Positions 34,697 to 42,999 of a stretch of 64,000 bases of DNA are shown piece after piece. Position numbers and translations under genes: made by a program. The stretch is from Paeniglutamicibacter gangotriensis Lz1y. Its GTDB lineage: Bacteria; Actinomycetota; Actinomycetes; Actinomycetales; Micrococcaceae. Numbering within the stretch: the first letter of the stretch is position 1; each line of letters begins with the position of its first letter. The notes beneath the pieces are model-generated. The model ran no database searches. It saw only the letters and a list, made by a program, of their open reading frames with translations, and was not told the DNA's origin. The stretch is from NCBI RefSeq assembly GCF_000348945.1, contig NZ_AOCK01000001.1:186001-250000 (forward strand), read 5' to 3'.

Positions 34697-36253
34697 ATGT
34701 CCAACAATCAGGTTTGGGACGACGAGTACGACGTTGTGGTCGTCGGTTCCGGCGCTGCGGCCATGGCGGGCGCCTATAGCGCGGCTTCGCGGGGCCTGAA
34801 GGCCCTGCTCGTTGAGAAGACCGACCTTCTGGGCGGTGCTTCGGCCTATGCCGGTGCCTCCTGCTGGCTGCCGGGAACCCAGGTGCAGCAGCGCGCCGAG
34901 GTCGAGGATTCAACCGAGTCGGCCAAGGCCTACCTTGCCTCCGTCATGGGTGATCATGAGATCGAACGCCGAGAGGCATTCGTCGATACCGCCCCGGAAC
35001 TGGTTGCCTTCTTCGAACGGGATCCGGCCATCGAGTTCTATTGGACCGCATTCCCCGACTACTTCACCGGCCCCGAGAGCAAGCCGCTGGGCCGCTCGAT
35101 GATGCCGGTGGATCTGCCGCGCGAGGAAATCGGCGACCTGGCCGAGATGGTGCGTCCGGTGGTTGAATACGACCGCTACAACCAGCCTCACCCTGACGGC
35201 CCGCTGACCGCCGGCCAGGCGCTTATCGGGCGGCTGCTGCTGGCGCTGACCAACACCGGCAACGGCACCATTCGTCTGGAAACCGAACTGACCGAGCTGA
35301 TCACCGAAGACGGCCGGGTGACCGGAGTGATCGTGAAGGACGCCGAGGGCACCCGACGCATCCGCGCCGCCGAGGGCGTGATCCTTGGAGCCGGTGGTTT
35401 CGAGGCGAACCAGGACTGGCGCACCGAGAACCAGTCACCGGGGTCCGCCGAGTGGACCATGGCTCCGGCCGGTGCAAACGTTGGCACCGGCATCCTGGCC
35501 GGCCAGAAAGCCGGCGGCGCCGTGGAGATGCTCAACGAAGCCTGGTGGTGCCCGGGCGCCGTGCAGCCACGGGGAAACACCGCCTTTGCGCTGGGGTTCC
35601 GCGGAGGCGTGTGGCTTGACTCCAACGGCCAGCGCTTTGCCAACGAGTGCCTGCCTTACGACCAGATGGGCCGCGTGCTGGCCGCAGCGCCGGAGCGCAT
35701 CCCGTCCTGGTTCATTTTTGATTCGCGCTTCGGCGGCGAGCTGCCGGGCATCATGCGTCCGTACAACACCTCCCCGCAAGAGCATCTGGAGGCTGGCACC
35801 TGGGTCAAGGCGGATACGCTCGAAGAGCTGGCCCAGGCCACCGAGCTGCCGGTCGACGCCCTGAAGGCAAGCATCGAGCGGTTCAATGGCTTCACCGTCA
35901 CCGGCGTGGATGAGGACTTCCACCGCGGCGAGAACCCGTATGACCAGTTCTTCGCCGACCCGGCCTACGGTCCTGGCCCGACCCTGATTGCGGTCGACCA
36001 GCCGCCGTACTACGCAGCGCGCATGGTGCTCAGCGACCTGGGCACCAAGGGCGGCCTGCGCACCGACGTGGACGCGCGTGTGCTGCGCGAGGACGGCACC
36101 CCGGTTCCGGGCCTGTACGCGGTGGGCAACACCAGCGCCTCGTTCTCCGGCGGCTTCTACCCGGGCCCCGGCACCCCGCTGGGTTCGGGCATGGTCTTCG
36201 CCTACCGTGCGGCGCAGACCCTGAAGGCACCGCTGAAAGCCCAGATCGGCTAG
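34697..36253 (+). CDS. kstD: 3-ketosteroid-delta1-dehydrogenase-like flavoprotein
   Basis: A 518-residue FAD enzyme of the KstD/fumarate-reductase superfamily, which introduces a double bond into ring A of 3-ketosteroids. The FAD loop is VVVVGSGAAAMAGAYSAAS. Active-site tyrosines expected in KstD can be placed in FPDYFTGPESKPLGRS, RFANECLPYDQ and FYPGPGTPLGSGM (Tyr and Gly four residues on). ATG at 34697 follows AAAGGAGAAACT and is preferred to 34655. A delta4-dehydrogenase is an alternative within this family. Confidence 0.85.
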   Translation: MSNNQVWDDEYDVVVVGSGAAAMAGAYSAASRGLKALLVEKTDLLGGASAYAGASCWLPGTQVQQRAEVEDSTESAKAYLASVMGDHEIERREAFVDTAPELVAFFERDPAIEFYWTAFPDYFTGPESKPLGRSMMPVDLPREEIGDLAEMVRPVVEYDRYNQPHPDGPLTAGQALIGRLLLALTNTGNGTIRLETELTELITEDGRVTGVIVKDAEGTRRIRAAEGVILGAGGFEANQDWRTENQSPGSAEWTMAPAGANVGTGILAGQKAGGAVEMLNEAWWCPGAVQPRGNTAFALGFRGGVWLDSNGQRFANECLPYDQMGRVLAAAPERIPSWFIFDSRFGGELPGIMRPYNTSPQEHLEAGTWVKADTLEELAQATELPVDALKASIERFNGFTVTGVDEDFHRGENPYDQFFADPAYGPGPTLIAVDQPPYYAARMVLSDLGTKGGLRTDVDARVLREDGTPVPGLYAVGNTSASFSGGFYPGPGTPLGSGMVFAYRAAQTLKAPLKAQIG

Positions 36254-36281
36254 GACCAACTGGCAGCAGGCCTTCGTGAAT

Positions 36282-36327
36282 GGCCGGGGCCGGTAGGCAC
36301 ACCGCGGTGTGCCTACCGGCCCCGGCC
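36282..36327 (+). terminator. Terminator after kstD
   Basis: A perfect 46-bp palindrome (two 23-base halves centred on CCGCGG). It begins 28 bp after the kstD stop. Confidence 0.85.
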
Positions 36328-36363
36328 TGAGGTGGTTAAGGCAGGTTTTTCCCGGCGCAAGAC

Positions 36364-36401
36364 AAAGGGGGGAGCAGTTCATATGAACTGCTCCCCCCTT
36401 T
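36364..36401. terminator. Terminator between kstD and echA genes
   Basis: A perfect 38-bp palindrome with halves starting AAAGGGGGGAGCAG. It serves the converging echA transcript and gives kstD a second stop. Confidence 0.85.
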
Positions 36402-36418
36402 CTGTGTGCTGCGGAGGA

Positions 36419-37111
36419 CTAAGCTCGGTGCTCTGCGCGTTCCTTGCCCAGCACGCCGCCCGGGCGGTGCGGCAGCGCCAAGGCGGTGACCGCGTTGGCG
36501 TACATGATTTCCTTGACCGTGCCTAGGGTGCGCGGATGCTGCGGCAGGTTGGCAGATGCCAGCTCGACCGCGCGTTCAAGCAGCTGCTCGGAGGGGACCG
36601 CGTCATCCACCAGTCCGGCCTCGACCGCCTGCTCCCCGCCGAAGCGTTGCGCGGTGAGCATCGCGTCGCGGGCCTGGGCTGCGGTGAGTTTTGCCTGCAC
36701 CAGGGCAGCCATTCCCGGGGTGAAGGCAATGCCGATGTTCACCTCGGGAAAGCAGAAGAATCCGCGCTCGGCGCGCATCACCCGGTAGTCGTGTGCCATG
36801 GCCAGCAGCGCCCCGCCGCCGAACGCGTGGCCGTTGACGGCCGCCACGGTGGGCATGGGCAGCACCAGTAGGCGCCGGTACAGCTCCTGGAGGAGCCTGA
36901 CGTATTCGGGCCCCAGTTCGACCGGACCGTCGGCCTCTAAGACATCGAGCCCGTTGGAGTAGAACTTTCCCGAACCCGTGGTGACCAGGGCGCTGGCGGG
37001 TCCGGCCAGCACCTGGTCCAGCAGCTCGTTGACCTGCTGCATCCAGGTGATGCTCTGGCGGTTTTCACTCTGGCCCAGGTCCAGGATGGCGGTATTTCCA
37101 ACAAGTCGCAT
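36419..37111 (-). CDS. Enoyl-CoA hydratase/isomerase family protein
   Basis: A 230-residue crotonase-fold protein. The oxyanion-hole strands are LVTTGSGKFYSNGLDV and VNGHAFGGGALLAMAHDYRV, followed by FFCFPEVNIGIAFTPGM. It resembles delta3,delta2-enoyl-CoA isomerases more than true hydratases because the usual catalytic Glu pair is not obvious. It follows fadD directly: the ATG at 37111 lies just beyond the fadD stop at 37113, with an alternative ATG at 37120 overlapping it. It probably works on CoA esters made by that ligase. Confidence 0.85.
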   Translation of the reverse strand: MRLVGNTAILDLGQSENRQSITWMQQVNELLDQVLAGPASALVTTGSGKFYSNGLDVLEADGPVELGPEYVRLLQELYRRLLVLPMPTVAAVNGHAFGGGALLAMAHDYRVMRAERGFFCFPEVNIGIAFTPGMAALVQAKLTAAQARDAMLTAQRFGGEQAVEAGLVDDAVPSEQLLERAVELASANLPQHPRTLGTVKEIMYANAVTALALPHRPGGVLGKERAEHRA

Positions 37112-37112
37112 G

Positions 37113-38771
37113 CTAGGCATGTGCACCTGCAGTGGTTGCTGCCAGCGGGCGCAGGTTGCGCTTCAAGATTTTGCCGGCGGCGTTGCGCGGCAGTTGGTGG
37201 GTGATGTCCACTGAACGCGGCACCTTGTAGTTGGCCAGCCACTTCCGGCAGTGGGCGATGACATCCTGCTCCGAAAGCTGCGAGCCAGCCAGCACCTCCA
37301 CCACCGCGTGCGCAACTTCGCCCATGCGATCATCCGGCGCGGCGAGCACCGCGCAGGCCGTAACCCCGTCCAGGGAACCGATGGTGTTTTCAACCTCGGC
37401 CGGGTACACGTTGAACCCGCCCACGGTGAACATGTCCTTGATGCGGTCGACGATGCTCAGGTAGCCGGCCTCGTTCAGCTTTCCCATGTCCCCGGTGTGC
37501 AGCCAGCCGGTGGCGTCGATGGCGTTGTCGGTTGCCTGCTGGTCATCGAGGTAGCCGAGCATGAGGTTCTCGCCACGGACCAGGATTTCTCCGGGAGTGC
37601 CGGCGGGGACATCAACGCCGCTGGTGTCAACGATGCGTACCTCGAAGCCTGCGGTGGGACGCCCCGAGGTGCTGGTGACGGTGTGGGCGCTGTCGCCGGG
37701 GCTGCACATGGTGACAACCACGGCTTCGCTCAGCCCGTAGGCGGTGGTCAGCTGCTGAACCTGGGCTTCGGTGCGCAGGCGTTCAAGCAGGCGGTCCGGA
37801 ACCATGGCGGAGCCAAGCACTGCCAGGCGCCAGTTCATTTCCTCGGCCGCCGGGAACTTCGGGTGGTCAAGGATCGACTGGTGGATGGTTGGCGCTCCGG
37901 GAAGCACGCTGATCTTTTCTTCGCGCAGCAGGCGCACTGTTTCATCCAGGTCGAAGGTCGGCATGGGGTAGATCGCCGCGCCGGTGGCCAGGCACACCAG
38001 GATGCCGACCTTGTAGCCGAAGGTGTGGGAGAACGGGCTGACCACAAGGTAGCGGTCCTCCGGTCCCATCTGGGCGTGTCCGGCCCACGCGTAGCTGACC
38101 CCCAGGGACTGGCGGTGCGCCGAGAGGACCCCCTTGCTGCGTCCGGTGGTGCCCGAGGTGAAGATCACGTCCGCGATGTCATCCGCGCCTACCTGCTCGG
38201 CGCGTTCGGTGACAGTCGCCGGGTCAACGCCCAGGCCCGAGGAGATGAAGTCGTCCCATCCGGTCACCGGGAGCACCGCACCGCGTACCTGGCCGCCGTC
38301 GGAGGCCCCGACCGGCAGGCTGATGATGGATTTGAGCTTGGGCAGGCCCGGAACCACATGGGCTTCATCGGCATAACCAAGCTGCGCGGCCCCGTCGACG
38401 AGCAGTCGGGTGTAGGAGGTGTTCAGGAAGCCTTCGGCAACGAACAATACCCGGGCCTCGGCCCGGGAAAGGATCTGGTGTGCTTCGATGCCGCGGTAGC
38501 GCGAATTCAACGGAACCATGGCGGCTCCAACGCTGGTGGTGGCCAGCGCGGCAATGATCCAGCGGGCGGTGTTCGGCGCCCAGATGGCGACCCGGTCCCC
38601 ATGCTTCACGCCGCTGGCGATCAGGCCGGCAGCGCACTGGTGCACCTGCTCGGCGAGCTGGGCATAACTCAGGCGCACCGGTCCATCGACCAGTGCTTCC
38701 CGATCGGTGAAATGCTCGGCGGCGTAGGCCACCAGAGCGGGGATGGTTTGCGGATGCTCATGGCTATGCAT
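37113..38771 (-). CDS. fadD3: Acyl-CoA synthetase, FadD3-like
   Basis: A 552-residue AMP-forming ligase. Motifs are DVIFTSGTTGRSKGVLSAHR (AMP loop), AYGLSEAVVVTMCSPG, and the C-terminal GWLHTGDMGKLNEAGYLSIV with RIKDMFTVGGFNVYPAEVE. FadD3 activates HIP, the C/D-ring remnant of steroids. That assignment rests on the neighbourhood (KstR2-like regulator, IpdAB, FadE31-33) and on the SAHRQ-type motif. ATG at 38771 follows AAGGGAG. Confidence 0.8.
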   Translation of the reverse strand: MHSHEHPQTIPALVAYAAEHFTDREALVDGPVRLSYAQLAEQVHQCAAGLIASGVKHGDRVAIWAPNTARWIIAALATTSVGAAMVPLNSRYRGIEAHQILSRAEARVLFVAEGFLNTSYTRLLVDGAAQLGYADEAHVVPGLPKLKSIISLPVGASDGGQVRGAVLPVTGWDDFISSGLGVDPATVTERAEQVGADDIADVIFTSGTTGRSKGVLSAHRQSLGVSYAWAGHAQMGPEDRYLVVSPFSHTFGYKVGILVCLATGAAIYPMPTFDLDETVRLLREEKISVLPGAPTIHQSILDHPKFPAAEEMNWRLAVLGSAMVPDRLLERLRTEAQVQQLTTAYGLSEAVVVTMCSPGDSAHTVTSTSGRPTAGFEVRIVDTSGVDVPAGTPGEILVRGENLMLGYLDDQQATDNAIDATGWLHTGDMGKLNEAGYLSIVDRIKDMFTVGGFNVYPAEVENTIGSLDGVTACAVLAAPDDRMGEVAHAVVEVLAGSQLSEQDVIAHCRKWLANYKVPRSVDITHQLPRNAAGKILKRNLRPLAATTAGAHA

Positions 38772-39007
38772 GCACGTGGCTCCCTTGTCTTCTCGCAGCA
38801 CCGTCCTCAACTGTTGGGACGCTCTGTTCTGGCGTGTTCCAGCTCAAACTTCGCCCCGGCCAGGCTGCGTAAAGCATGCACGGGGGAAATGTTTCGAGGC
38901 TACTGAGGATGGGAACGTAATTTTTGTGTGGTCCCGGTGGGCGGGAATGACAAGGTGGCGTGAATGGATCGAATCGGTGAGGCGGCCGGATGATCGGAGG
39001 GAAAACC

Positions 39008-39595
39008 CTAGGCCATGATCCCGTCGAGGAACAGTGCGCTGCAGTCGGCCGTCAACTGATCCAGCGTGTACTTCTTGGACGGGGTGAACCAGCGGGCGGT
39101 CAGCCATAGCGAGTCGCGTACCAGGCGGTGGACGACGTTCGCATCGAGGTCCTTCTTGAATACCCCGTTCTCGATGCCCAACTCAATAACTTCAACCCAC
39201 AACTTGGCGATGTCGCTACTGATCGCGCGGGTGCCGGTCGACTTGGGCAGCTTCTGAATGTACGCGATCTCGTTCTGGTAGATCTGCGTGGCGTGCGGGT
39301 AGTCGCGGATGATCTCCAAGGTGATGCGGATCAGCTGGTTCAACGCTTCGCGCGGTTTGGTGCTGGATTCGGTGACGCCGCGGTAACGTCCCTGCAGTTC
39401 CTCGAGGAACTCGGTGAGGACTTCCTGAACCATCTCATCCTTGGACGCGAAGTGGTGGTACAGGCTGCCCGAGAGCATGCCCACGGAGGCCGAGATCTCG
39501 CGCACCGAGGTGCCGCCGATGCCCTGCTGGGCAAAGAGCCGGGCAGCGTTGTCGAGAATGACAGTCCGGCGGGTGGGTGCGGTCTTGTCAGCCAT
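39008..39595 (-). CDS. kstR2: TetR-family repressor, KstR2-like
   Basis: A 195-residue regulator with an N-terminal TetR HTH (LDNAARLFAQQGIGGTSVRE, then SASVGMLSGSLYHHFASKDE). The C-terminal effector domain has IRDYPHATQIYQNEIAYI and a tryptophan-rich LWLTARWF. In actinobacteria KstR2 represses HIP-degradation genes and is released by HIP-CoA. Here it is followed by fadD3 on the same strand, and four related sites lie near HIP genes. ATG at 39595 follows AAAGAGCG. Confidence 0.82.
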   Translation of the reverse strand: MADKTAPTRRTVILDNAARLFAQQGIGGTSVREISASVGMLSGSLYHHFASKDEMVQEVLTEFLEELQGRYRGVTESSTKPREALNQLIRITLEIIRDYPHATQIYQNEIAYIQKLPKSTGTRAISSDIAKLWVEVIELGIENGVFKKDLDANVVHRLVRDSLWLTARWFTPSKKYTLDQLTADCSALFLDGIMA

Positions 39596-39688
39596 TAATC
39601 GCTCTTTCGCAGAAGGTGGTGTTGCAGAATTTGCTGGTCTTGCGCCGTGCGGCGGGCGCGGCAATGTCGAATTCCATTCTAGCAACAA

Positions 39689-39702
39689 ACCAAGCGCTCG
39701 TT
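39689..39702 (+). promoter_or_regulatory. KstR2-type operator 1
   Basis: ACCAAGCGCTCGTT matches the KstR2 motif A-n-CAAG-nn-CTTG-n-T with one mismatch. It lies between the divergent regulator and alpha/beta-hydrolase genes. Confidence 0.65.
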
Positions 39703-39825
39703 TTTGGGGGGTGGCTCGTTCCGTCCCGTCCACTGGGATATGACGCCCGAGGGGCAGCGGGGCCGGGATGTAATTGTGGGCGGTTTGAGAATGCCGCCGC
39801 CGTTAACTTTTCCGAAGGAGCCGCC

Positions 39826-40806
39826 ATGAGGAACTGGACCCACCATTACGCCCGAATCAACGATCTTCAGATGCACTACGTGGAAGAAGGCCGGGGCCCG
39901 CTGGTGGTCCTGCTGCATGGCTTCCCGCATACCTGGTACAGCTGGCGGCATCAGATCACCGCGCTGGCCGAGGCCGGCTACCGGGTGGTCGCGCCTGACC
40001 TGCGGGGCATGGGCCAGACCGAGGCCCCCGAGGAGCCGTCGGCCTACCGGGCAGATGTGATCACCGCTGATCTGTGTGCCCTGCTCGATCACCTGGGCGA
40101 AGAGCAGGCGGTGTTTTCCGGAATCGACTACGGCATGTTTGCCGCCTATGACCTTGCCGCCGAACATCCTGAGCGGGTGCGTGGGCTGATCGGCCTGCAA
40201 TACGCTTCGCTACCGCACTATGACCAGCTGCCCTCCCAGACCGAGCTTGAGCGCGGCAAGGAAAGCTTCAACCACATGGCCTACTACCATGCGGATCCGC
40301 ACGGGGCCCGGGCCGACTATGAGGCCCACCCGCGCGAAATCATCGCCAAGATCTTCCATGCCCTGTCCACCGACGGGGACATCGGTGCGGTGTACGCCAA
40401 CCCCGCGGGCACCGCCTACCGCGACGCGCTGCCCGAGCCACCTGCCCTTCCCTGGTCCTGGCTGACCGAGTGGGAACTTGAAGCGTACGTCAGCGACTTT
40501 GCGCGCAGCGGTTTCGGCGGCGGCATCAACTGGTATCGGGTCGCGGACCTGAACTGGGCATACCGCAACGCACGCGGCGCAAAGAGCACCAACGTTCCCT
40601 ACTACTTCCTGGGCTCGGAAACCGACCTTCTGCTGGCGGAACAATACGGTGCCGGAATCCAGGCGCAGCTGGATGCGAACCACAAGGACGTGCGTGCGGT
40701 GCAGAGCGTTCCCGGCGGCGGGTACCTGATTGCCATGGAGCGCTCCGCCGAAGTTTCGGCGAAGTTCCTTGAATTCCTGCATGACATGCACCGCGTCCGG
40801 GTTTAG
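39826..40806 (+). CDS. Epoxide-hydrolase-like alpha/beta protein with missing catalytic His
   Basis: A 326-residue alpha/beta hydrolase. The oxyanion motif VLLHGFPHTWYSWRHQI and the nucleophile elbow FSGIDYGMFAAYDLA (Asp nucleophile) fit the epoxide hydrolase group. The C-terminal motif that normally reads G-H-(F/W) before E-(R/K)-P is SVPGGGYLIAMERS here, so the catalytic His appears replaced by Gly. Either another residue serves, or the protein does not hydrolyse. GAAGGAG precedes the ATG. It is under the KstR2-type operator. Confidence 0.8.
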   Translation: MRNWTHHYARINDLQMHYVEEGRGPLVVLLHGFPHTWYSWRHQITALAEAGYRVVAPDLRGMGQTEAPEEPSAYRADVITADLCALLDHLGEEQAVFSGIDYGMFAAYDLAAEHPERVRGLIGLQYASLPHYDQLPSQTELERGKESFNHMAYYHADPHGARADYEAHPREIIAKIFHALSTDGDIGAVYANPAGTAYRDALPEPPALPWSWLTEWELEAYVSDFARSGFGGGINWYRVADLNWAYRNARGAKSTNVPYYFLGSETDLLLAEQYGAGIQAQLDANHKDVRAVQSVPGGGYLIAMERSAEVSAKFLEFLHDMHRVRV

Positions 40807-40989
40807 CGGCGCGCCGGACCCAAGATTGCCGCAGGGCCCAGCCGTGGCCCGTGGTTCAGACCTAAACGGTCTGTGGGCGCTGCGCAGGGGGTTGTGGCGC
40901 CATGAGTCCGCCACGGATCGAGCAAGGGGCGGTTCTTCACCGAGGACGCGCTTTCCGGTGCGGCAACAAGCCCGGGACCGAATCTTCGT

Positions 40990-41500
40990 CGCGGCCCTGG
41001 GCTCACCGGCCCGCATGCGGTTACGCCTTCGGACAGGTCTCGGGGGATGACAGGGTGACGGACTATGCACGAAACCGTGGAAACCTGTCCTCCGGAGTGG
41101 TTCCCTTTGCGCTGGAAGCCGTGTTGCTGCCCCGGGGTGCACGGCACCGCCGCCCCGATCGAGCTGAGCTACCCGGACCCGGCAGGCAGCCGTATCGCCG
41201 GAGGGCTCCCACCGGCAACCCGGTGGACGTACTGGAAGTCGGAGGCCGGCGCTACCCGGTGGGCCTGGCGGATGCGGCGCCTCCAACAGTGCTGCTTGAG
41301 GCCGCGATGGTGGGCCTCATCGGCACCGAAAGCCCGGTTGAGATTGATGCAAATGTCGGTGCTGGGGCCGTCGGACCATCCCCTGGGGACCGGGGTGGTC
41401 GCCATGGGATGGTCCGGGCGGCCCGAGCAGGCGGCGCCGGTGACGCCAAAGAGCCTGATGGCCTCGCCCCTCCGGCGCCCACCAGGGGCTATCGGTCGCG
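40990..41500 (+). pseudogene. prpF: Decayed prpF-like (PrpF/GalD family) gene
   Basis: Three stretches in two frames resemble PrpF-family isomerases. Frame one has YAFGQVSGDDRVTDYARNRG and NLSSGVVPFALEAVLL (to about 41127). Frame two has GTAAPIELSYPDPAGSRIAG (41140-41200). Frame one resumes with PTGNPVDVLEVGGRRYPVGL and GLIGTESPVEIDAN (to about 41356). Frame two appears again as VVAMGWSGRPEQAAPVTPKS. A middle portion and the N-terminus are deleted. PrpF homologs isomerise aconitate-type acids; none could be made here. The flanks 40807-40989 and 41501-41620 show nothing recognisable. Confidence 0.75.
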
Positions 41501-41620
41501 GCGCACTTTGACGCGCCGGGCGCACCGGTGCACAGCTCGTTGCTGCGCTCCGCCAGAATTCTGATGAAGGATTTCCTTCGGCTGCCGCGGTCATGACGAT
41601 CGGCAGCCGAATCAGATGTC

Positions 41621-42877
41621 CTAGACCTTGGCCAGTGGCAGCAGCCTCGTGCGGTCCACCGCGTAAGGCGAGGACTCTGGCGCCAAGACGCCGTGGTGGC
41701 TGTCCGGATCCATCACGCAGTGCGTGCGTCCGTATACGGTGTACATGCACTTGTTGCAGTGGATGCAGCGGCCTGTCACCGTCGCATCCTCGCGGATCCG
41801 GTTGGGCAGATCCGGCTCGCGCAGCAGGCCTCGACCCATGGCAACAAAGTCGAAGCCCTCGCGCATGCCGGTGTCGATATGCTCGCGGCTGTTGATGCCG
41901 CCGAGCAGGATCAGCTTGGTGTGCTTCATGACCGGCACGAACTGGCGGGCCGCCTCAAGCATGTACAGGTCCCGGTAGGGGAAGCTGCCCAGGGCAAGTT
42001 TTCCGAACAGGCGCACGCCGGTCTTCATCGGCTCCTTGACCACCGCCGCGAAATCCGCGACAGGTACGTCGCCGCGGAACAGGTACATCTGGCGGATGAT
42101 CGAGGAGCCCTGGGTCAGTTCCAGCGCGTCAAGGTTTCGATCCTCATCCAGCAGCTGTGCGGTGCGGATGGAATCGTTGAGCCAAATGCTGCCCGGCAGG
42201 CCGTCATCCATGCTGATCTTGGCGATGACCGCGATCTTGTCCCCGACCTCCTCGCGCACGCGCTGGGCAATCTCCCGGACGAAGCGTGAGCGGTTTTCAA
42301 TGTTTCCGCCGTATTCATCCTTGCGGCGGTTCAGCAGCGGGGAAAGGAACGAGCTTGGCAAGTAGTTATGCCCGAAGTGCAGTTCAACTGCGTCGAACCC
42401 TGCATCAACCGCAATCCTGGCTGCCTGGCCGAACTGCTCGATCACCAGCGGAATTTCCTCCCGGCGGATGGCCCGGCAGTATTCCATGGAGGAGGGATTG
42501 ATGAACTTGCTCGGGCCCATGGAGGTGACACCGGTGATCTTCTTGGAGGCAACCATCCCGGCATGGCCCAGCTGGGCGGAGATCGCACCGCCCTCTGCAT
42601 GGATCGCATCGGTCAGCTGCCGCAGCCCTGGCAGCGCCTGCTGACTCATCAGGATTTGTCCCGGGGCCGAGGCGCCCTCGGGGGAGACGCAGCAGTAGGC
42701 AACGGTGGTCATGCCCGCGCCGCCGCGGATGTAGCTGCGGTGGAAGTCGATCAGATCGTCGGTGACCAGGCCCTCGGGGGAGCGCCCCTCGGAGGTCGCC
42801 GCCTTGATGATGCGGTTGCGCAGCTGCACCGGGCCCAGGGTGGTCGGGGCGAACGGGTCGGGAATCGTGGTGGTCAT
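41621..42877 (-). CDS. Old-yellow-enzyme-type FMN oxidoreductase with Cys cluster
   Basis: A 418-residue FMN TIM barrel. PFAPTTLGPVQLRNRIIKAA, AQLGHAGM, HFGHNYLPSSFLSPLLNRR and VAMGRGLLREPDLPNRIRE are family motifs. Near the C-terminus CIHCNKCMYTVYGRTHC resembles the iron-sulfur ligands of 2,4-dienoyl-CoA reductases, but the FAD/NADPH domains of those enzymes are absent. A role in reducing an enone of a steroid intermediate is plausible. ATG at 42877 is preferred because AAAAGG precedes it; ATG 42883 overlaps that site. Confidence 0.83.
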   Translation of the reverse strand: MTTTIPDPFAPTTLGPVQLRNRIIKAATSEGRSPEGLVTDDLIDFHRSYIRGGAGMTTVAYCCVSPEGASAPGQILMSQQALPGLRQLTDAIHAEGGAISAQLGHAGMVASKKITGVTSMGPSKFINPSSMEYCRAIRREEIPLVIEQFGQAARIAVDAGFDAVELHFGHNYLPSSFLSPLLNRRKDEYGGNIENRSRFVREIAQRVREEVGDKIAVIAKISMDDGLPGSIWLNDSIRTAQLLDEDRNLDALELTQGSSIIRQMYLFRGDVPVADFAAVVKEPMKTGVRLFGKLALGSFPYRDLYMLEAARQFVPVMKHTKLILLGGINSREHIDTGMREGFDFVAMGRGLLREPDLPNRIREDATVTGRCIHCNKCMYTVYGRTHCVMDPDSHHGVLAPESSPYAVDRTRLLPLAKV

Positions 42878-42931
42878 GTTCATCCTTTTCGCGGCGGATG
42901 CCGAGTGGTGGGATAGGGACTAGCAGGCGAT

Positions 42932-42979
42932 GGCAAGGGGCTCCGACCATGGTGTGGACCATGGTAGGAGCCCCTTGCC
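42932..42979. terminator. Long hairpin between the kshA unit and the OYE gene
   Basis: 13-bp arms (GGCAAGGGGCTCC), one mismatch, then 8-bp arms (ACCATGGT) around GTGG. There is no T run, so it may stop transcription partly or protect RNA ends. Confidence 0.7.
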
Positions 42980-42999
42980 GGGTGCGCCGCCGAATACGC

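Noticed and set aside
37251-38906. Long plus-strand frame opposite fadD
   Set aside because: It mirrors the fadD3 coding sequence, has Gly/His/Arg-rich low-complexity composition, and lacks a ribosome site. Several other long antisense frames (for example 16201-17208 and 20216-21373) were rejected for the same reason.
40210-41286. Minus-strand frame across the hydrolase and prpF remnant
   Set aside because: It crosses an intact gene and a pseudogene without any recognisable domain; the opposite strand explains both.
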